A DNA stretch of 8,371 bases from DATFGK01 sp046712825 (lineage in GTDB: Bacteria; Actinomycetota; AC-67): the NCBI GenBank assembly GCA_046712825.1, contig JBKKCR010000093.1, positions 1 through 8,371 of the forward strand, read 5' to 3'. The notes under the pieces were generated by a model, which was not told where the DNA came from, did not search any database, and worked only from the letters and a program-made list of their open reading frames with translations. A program made the position numbers and the translations under genes. How positions within the stretch are numbered: position 1 is the first letter of the stretch; each line of letters opens with the position of its first letter. Shown piece by piece: positions 5,701 to 8,371 of the stretch.

Positions 5701-6637
5701 CGAGCGCGTTGGTTAGGTCGCGAACCTCGGGAACGTCGATCGGGCCGACCACGCGCTCGGTGATCGTGCCGTCCGGCTTGATCCAGTAGGTGATCGGCTC
5801 CTCGGAGAGGCCCCACGCCGTCGGCGCCGGTGCGAGCAGCTGTCGTTGAACGGTGTCGGCCTTGTCGTCCTTGAGGGCCTCGGCGTGGACGAAGTTCACG
5901 CGGTTGCCCAACTCCGCGGCGACCGTCTGGATCACGTCCACGACCGGCCCGCACACTCGGCTCTGGCAGAACTTCGGCGTGCCGATGTTGAACACCGTCG
6001 GCTTGCCGTTGGCGAGTGCCACGTCGAGCGAGATCCGGTGCATCGAGCACGGCGCGTAGTTGCTCTTGGAGTCGACCCGAGTGCAATAGGGCTCGACTCC
6101 CTTGTGATCGTCGGCCGTCGGGGTCGGAACCGAGATCGCCTTTGCGCCGGGCGCGGGCCCGGACACCCGGTCGACGGCGGGGTACGCTGCCCCGCCGAAG
6201 AGCTCGCCGGCCGCCTCCTCGGGCTTGCCGACCACCATCAAGAGCCAGTTCCCCGGCTTGTCGAAGTTCAGCCGTACGACGTAGATGCCCTTTTCACCGA
6301 GCCCCTCGTCGTGATACGTCGCCTCGACGGGACCCTGGGCCGGGGCATCGGCGTCGATCGCCGCGTAGACGCGCACCGTGCCTCCGGTGAGGCGGGACGT
6401 CCCGGCGGCGTCGATGAGTGCGAACGTGACGCGCGCATCCGGGCGGGTAAGGACCTCGCCGACCGCCTGGATGACCTGGAGGCGGCCCCGCTTGCGCGTC
6501 TCCGACTCGGAGATGATGTCGTTGATGCTCGGCTTCCCGCTGGGTTTCGGGCCCGCGCCGTTCTTGCACGACGTCGCCAGCCCGGCGAGCGCGAGGCCGC
6601 TCACGGCGAGGAAAGTCCTGCGGTCGAGCTCGGGCAT
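5693..6637 (-). CDS. Tat-exported lipoprotein with a C-terminal thioredoxin-like domain (CX4C)
   Basis: The 314-residue protein begins with a twin-arginine signal, LDRRTFL (4-10), followed by a hydrophobic stretch (11-23) ending in ATSC, an imperfect lipobox with C24 as the likely lipidated residue. It should sit on the outer face of the membrane. Residues about 65-137 look like a beta-sandwich, with no family I can name. Residues about 212-314 look thioredoxin-like: TVFNIGTPKFCQSRVCGPV (214-232) gives C224-X4-C229, and EEPITYWIKPDG (279-290) contains the expected cis-Pro P281. C185 and C197 form another possible pair. The role may be extracytoplasmic disulphide or metal chemistry, but no partner is shown. 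I take the ATG at 6637 rather than the TTG at 6646, because AGGA lies nine bases before the ATG and abuts the TTG. It follows the permease gene by 42 nt. Confidence 0.8.
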   Translation of the reverse strand: MPELDRRTFLAVSGLALAGLATSCKNGAGPKPSGKPSINDIISESETRKRGRLQVIQAVGEVLTRPDARVTFALIDAAGTSRLTGGTVRVYAAIDADAPAQGPVEATYHDEGLGEKGIYVVRLNFDKPGNWLLMVVGKPEEAAGELFGGAAYPAVDRVSGPAPGAKAISVPTPTADDHKGVEPYCTRVDSKSNYAPCSMHRISLDVALANGKPTVFNIGTPKFCQSRVCGPVVDVIQTVAAELGNRVNFVHAEALKDDKADTVQRQLLAPAPTAWGLSEEPITYWIKPDGTITERVVGPIDVPEVRDLTNALAG

Positions 6638-6645
6638 TAGGCGCA

Positions 6646-6651
6646 ATCCTA
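6646..6651 (-). promoter_or_regulatory. Putative -10 box (TAGGAT) of the thioredoxin-like lipoprotein gene
   Basis: TAGGAT on the minus strand fits TAnnnT and ends eight bases before the ATG at 6637, a leaderless arrangement. The same bases hold AGGA, which could be a weak Shine-Dalgarno, so the site can be read either way. No clear -35 is present, and the permease gene ends only 42 nt upstream. Confidence 0.3.
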
Positions 6652-6679
6652 TCGGCGCGCCTCGCCGACCGCTTGTGCG

Positions 6680-8371
6680 CTATTCCGAGTAGCGAACCGC
6701 CTCGGCCGGTGGGAGCCGAGACGCGCGCCACGCGGGTCCGATCGTCACGAGGAGCACCGCAACGTACACGATCCCGAGGATCCCCCCGAGGCTCGCCCAG
6801 TCGACGCCGAAGCCCGGCTTGGAGTCCTGTTGGCGGTAGAAGAGGTATCCCATCGTGAGCCCAACCACCATCCCCACGAAGACGCCGATGGTCGCCGTGA
6901 CCGCCGATTCCGTCATGAGGCCGGCCATCACCGCTCGTCGCTTGTAGCCGATGGCCCTGAGCACGCCGATCACGTGGCGCCGCTCGGTCACGACGCGGAG
7001 CGCGACGATGCCGAGCGACAGGATCCCGATGATGAGCCCCATGCGCATCAGAACGTCGATCGTCGAGAAGAAGGCGCGGTTGGCGCGGTCGGCTTGGTCG
7101 AGCAACGCCTGAACCGAGTCGGCGTCGACGCCGGTCTCGAACAAGGTGCTCTCGATCTCACGTGCGACCCGCAACGCGTCCTCCTGTCGCTTCAGGTCGA
7201 TGAGCATGGTCGTCCCGAGCTGGGTGTCGGCGAATGGGACGAACGCCTGCGCGGTGCCGATCACTCCGTCGATGAGGCCGAACGACTGGAAGCCGACGAT
7301 GGTGTAGGTGACCGGTCCATCCTTGCCGTCCAGCGTCAGCTTCTCGCCGGGTACCCCGAAGTTCGTGATGATCTTGGTCGGGTCCGTCGCGATCGCTTGC
7401 CACGCCTCCTGGTCTGTGTTGTATGCGTCGTCGAGTTGCTCGAGTTTCAGCGGCGGGTCGGTGGCCACGGTCGGGGGGACCTCGAACAGCGGCAGGAACG
7501 TCCGCTCCGAATTGGAGAATTCGTCGCCGGTCGAGGCGATCGAGCCGATGTAGCCGCGCGTGGGCATCGTGATCGAGCGGGTGGTCTGCGCCAGAACGGA
7601 CTCTGGGATGTCGATCCTTGGTGAGCCCACGTTGAGGACTCGCACGTCGTAGCCGTTCCCGAAGCGCTCGTACGCCGGCCGAAAGATGATGTAGAAGACC
7701 GCGAACATCGCGAGCATCCCGATGATGACGGCGAACACGCCGGTGGTGAGCCCGGTCCGCATCGGCCTCCGCGAAAGGTATGCGAGCGGCGGCCGTAAGA
7801 TCGCGCGGAGTCCCGCGAACGCCCTGCCGAGAACCCCGACGATCGTCTCGACGATGTGCAGGTTCCCCGATGAAAGGATCGTGAGCCCGAAGACGGAGCT
7901 GAGCATCGCGAACACGAACACGCCGAAGAACTCCCCGGCGTCGGCGTTCGGGTCCTGGCCGGCGACCTGAGCGAAGGACCAACCCGCGAGCGCGAGCCCG
8001 AAGAGCGTGGCGTGTGCGCGGGGCGACAGGCGCCCACGGAGGAGCGACGACGCGACCAGGATCACGGCCAGCCCGCCGATCATGCGTGGGAACGCTTGTC
8101 CGCCGGCGATCCCGGCGACGCCGAGCAGCGTGAGGAGGCTGAGGAGCACGGTGCGCACGATCCTCAGCCAGCGAGGGCGCTCCGCGCGAGGCGGCTCGGG
8201 AAGGTTGCGGATCGCCGCCGTGATGGTCATGCGCGACGTACGCCACGACGCGAACGTGATGACCGCCAACGTCAGCACCGAGCCGATAGCGAATCCCGTG
8301 AGAGCCGTCTCCGGCTTGAGCACGAAGAAGAACTGGAAGTCGAAGTCCTCGCCGGCGAACTCGGCGAAGGC
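6680..8371 (-). CDS. FtsX/MacB-family ABC transporter permease, C-terminal 563 residues (5' end beyond window)
   Basis: Integral membrane subunit of an ABC exporter or lipoprotein/peptide-type transporter with two FtsX modules. The frame is open to the right edge, and the residues before the first internal GTG (8323) read as protein, so the start is outside. Positions below count from the window edge. The fragment opens with the last helix of the first FtsX module (24-42), ending ASWRTSR and followed by the linker IRNLPEPP. Then come several further helices (about 73-89, 97-111, 120-136, 147-167, 207-230), a long soluble region, and the second module with helices near 444-461, 490-512 and 527-545. 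The signature ERRHVIGVLRAIGYKRRAV is present and the protein ends PAWRASRLPPAEAVRYSE. No ATPase gene is visible; it may lie beyond the edge. The substrate is unknown. Confidence 0.88.
   Translation of the reverse strand, partial: AFAEFAGEDFDFQFFFVLKPETALTGFAIGSVLTLAVITFASWRTSRMTITAAIRNLPEPPRAERPRWLRIVRTVLLSLLTLLGVAGIAGGQAFPRMIGGLAVILVASSLLRGRLSPRAHATLFGLALAGWSFAQVAGQDPNADAGEFFGVFVFAMLSSVFGLTILSSGNLHIVETIVGVLGRAFAGLRAILRPPLAYLSRRPMRTGLTTGVFAVIIGMLAMFAVFYIIFRPAYERFGNGYDVRVLNVGSPRIDIPESVLAQTTRSITMPTRGYIGSIASTGDEFSNSERTFLPLFEVPPTVATDPPLKLEQLDDAYNTDQEAWQAIATDPTKIITNFGVPGEKLTLDGKDGPVTYTIVGFQSFGLIDGVIGTAQAFVPFADTQLGTTMLIDLKRQEDALRVAREIESTLFETGVDADSVQALLDQADRANRAFFSTIDVLMRMGLIIGILSLGIVALRVVTERRHVIGVLRAIGYKRRAVMAGLMTESAVTATIGVFVGMVVGLTMGYLFYRQQDSKPGFGVDWASLGGILGIVYVAVLLVTIGPAWRASRLPPAEAVRYSE

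Noticed and set aside
6638..6646. TTG at 6646 as start of the thioredoxin-like lipoprotein gene.
   Set aside because: The only Shine-Dalgarno-like bases abut the TTG, leaving no spacing, whereas the ATG at 6637 has suitable spacing and yields a standard Tat signal.

Overview
The window is a GC-rich, densely coding bacterial segment. Seven protein genes fill almost all of it, most spacers are under 70 bp, and no RNA gene, mobile element, repeat array or phage gene could be found. Coding frames with GC-rich third positions, TAnnnT-type -10 boxes placed 8-10 nt before start codons, a Tat-dependent lipoprotein, an adjacent cbs/metB pair and a class II (GlpX) fructose-bisphosphatase fit an actinomycete or a similar GC-rich, probably uncultured lineage. 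The sequence alone does not settle the taxon.

Layout from left to right. (1) A truncated trans-sulfuration gene of the cystathionine gamma-synthase/lyase family (1-317, minus) follows a cystathionine beta-synthase (317-1987, minus); start and stop codons overlap by one base. (2) A secreted or membrane-anchored phosphodiester glycosidase (NAGPA) domain protein (2031-3263, minus) has its own likely promoter. (3) glpX (3393-4415, minus) lies 18 nt behind a gamma-class carbonic anhydrase-like gene (4434-4964, minus). A hairpin follows glpX. (4) A peptidase S51/class I amidotransferase-like gene (5025-5696, plus) is the only plus-strand gene. It diverges from the carbonic anhydrase gene across a 60-bp spacer. 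(5) Its stop overlaps the stop of a Tat lipoprotein with a thioredoxin-like domain (5693-6637, minus). (6) An FtsX/MacB-type ABC permease runs off the right edge (6680-8371, minus).

How the genes may work together. The cbs/metB pair makes or breaks cystathionine (homocysteine/cysteine interconversion). GlpX and the carbonic anhydrase-like protein probably share a transcript, joining gluconeogenesis with possible bicarbonate handling. The NAGPA protein, the thioredoxin-like lipoprotein and the permease are envelope proteins with no obvious shared pathway. I see mainly housekeeping and envelope genes and no convincing new multi-gene system. The most unusual points are a 100-residue N-terminal extension on the cystathionine beta-synthase, a 12-bp palindrome holding the shared stop codons of two convergent genes, a CX4C thioredoxin-like lipoprotein, and repeated signs of leaderless transcription.
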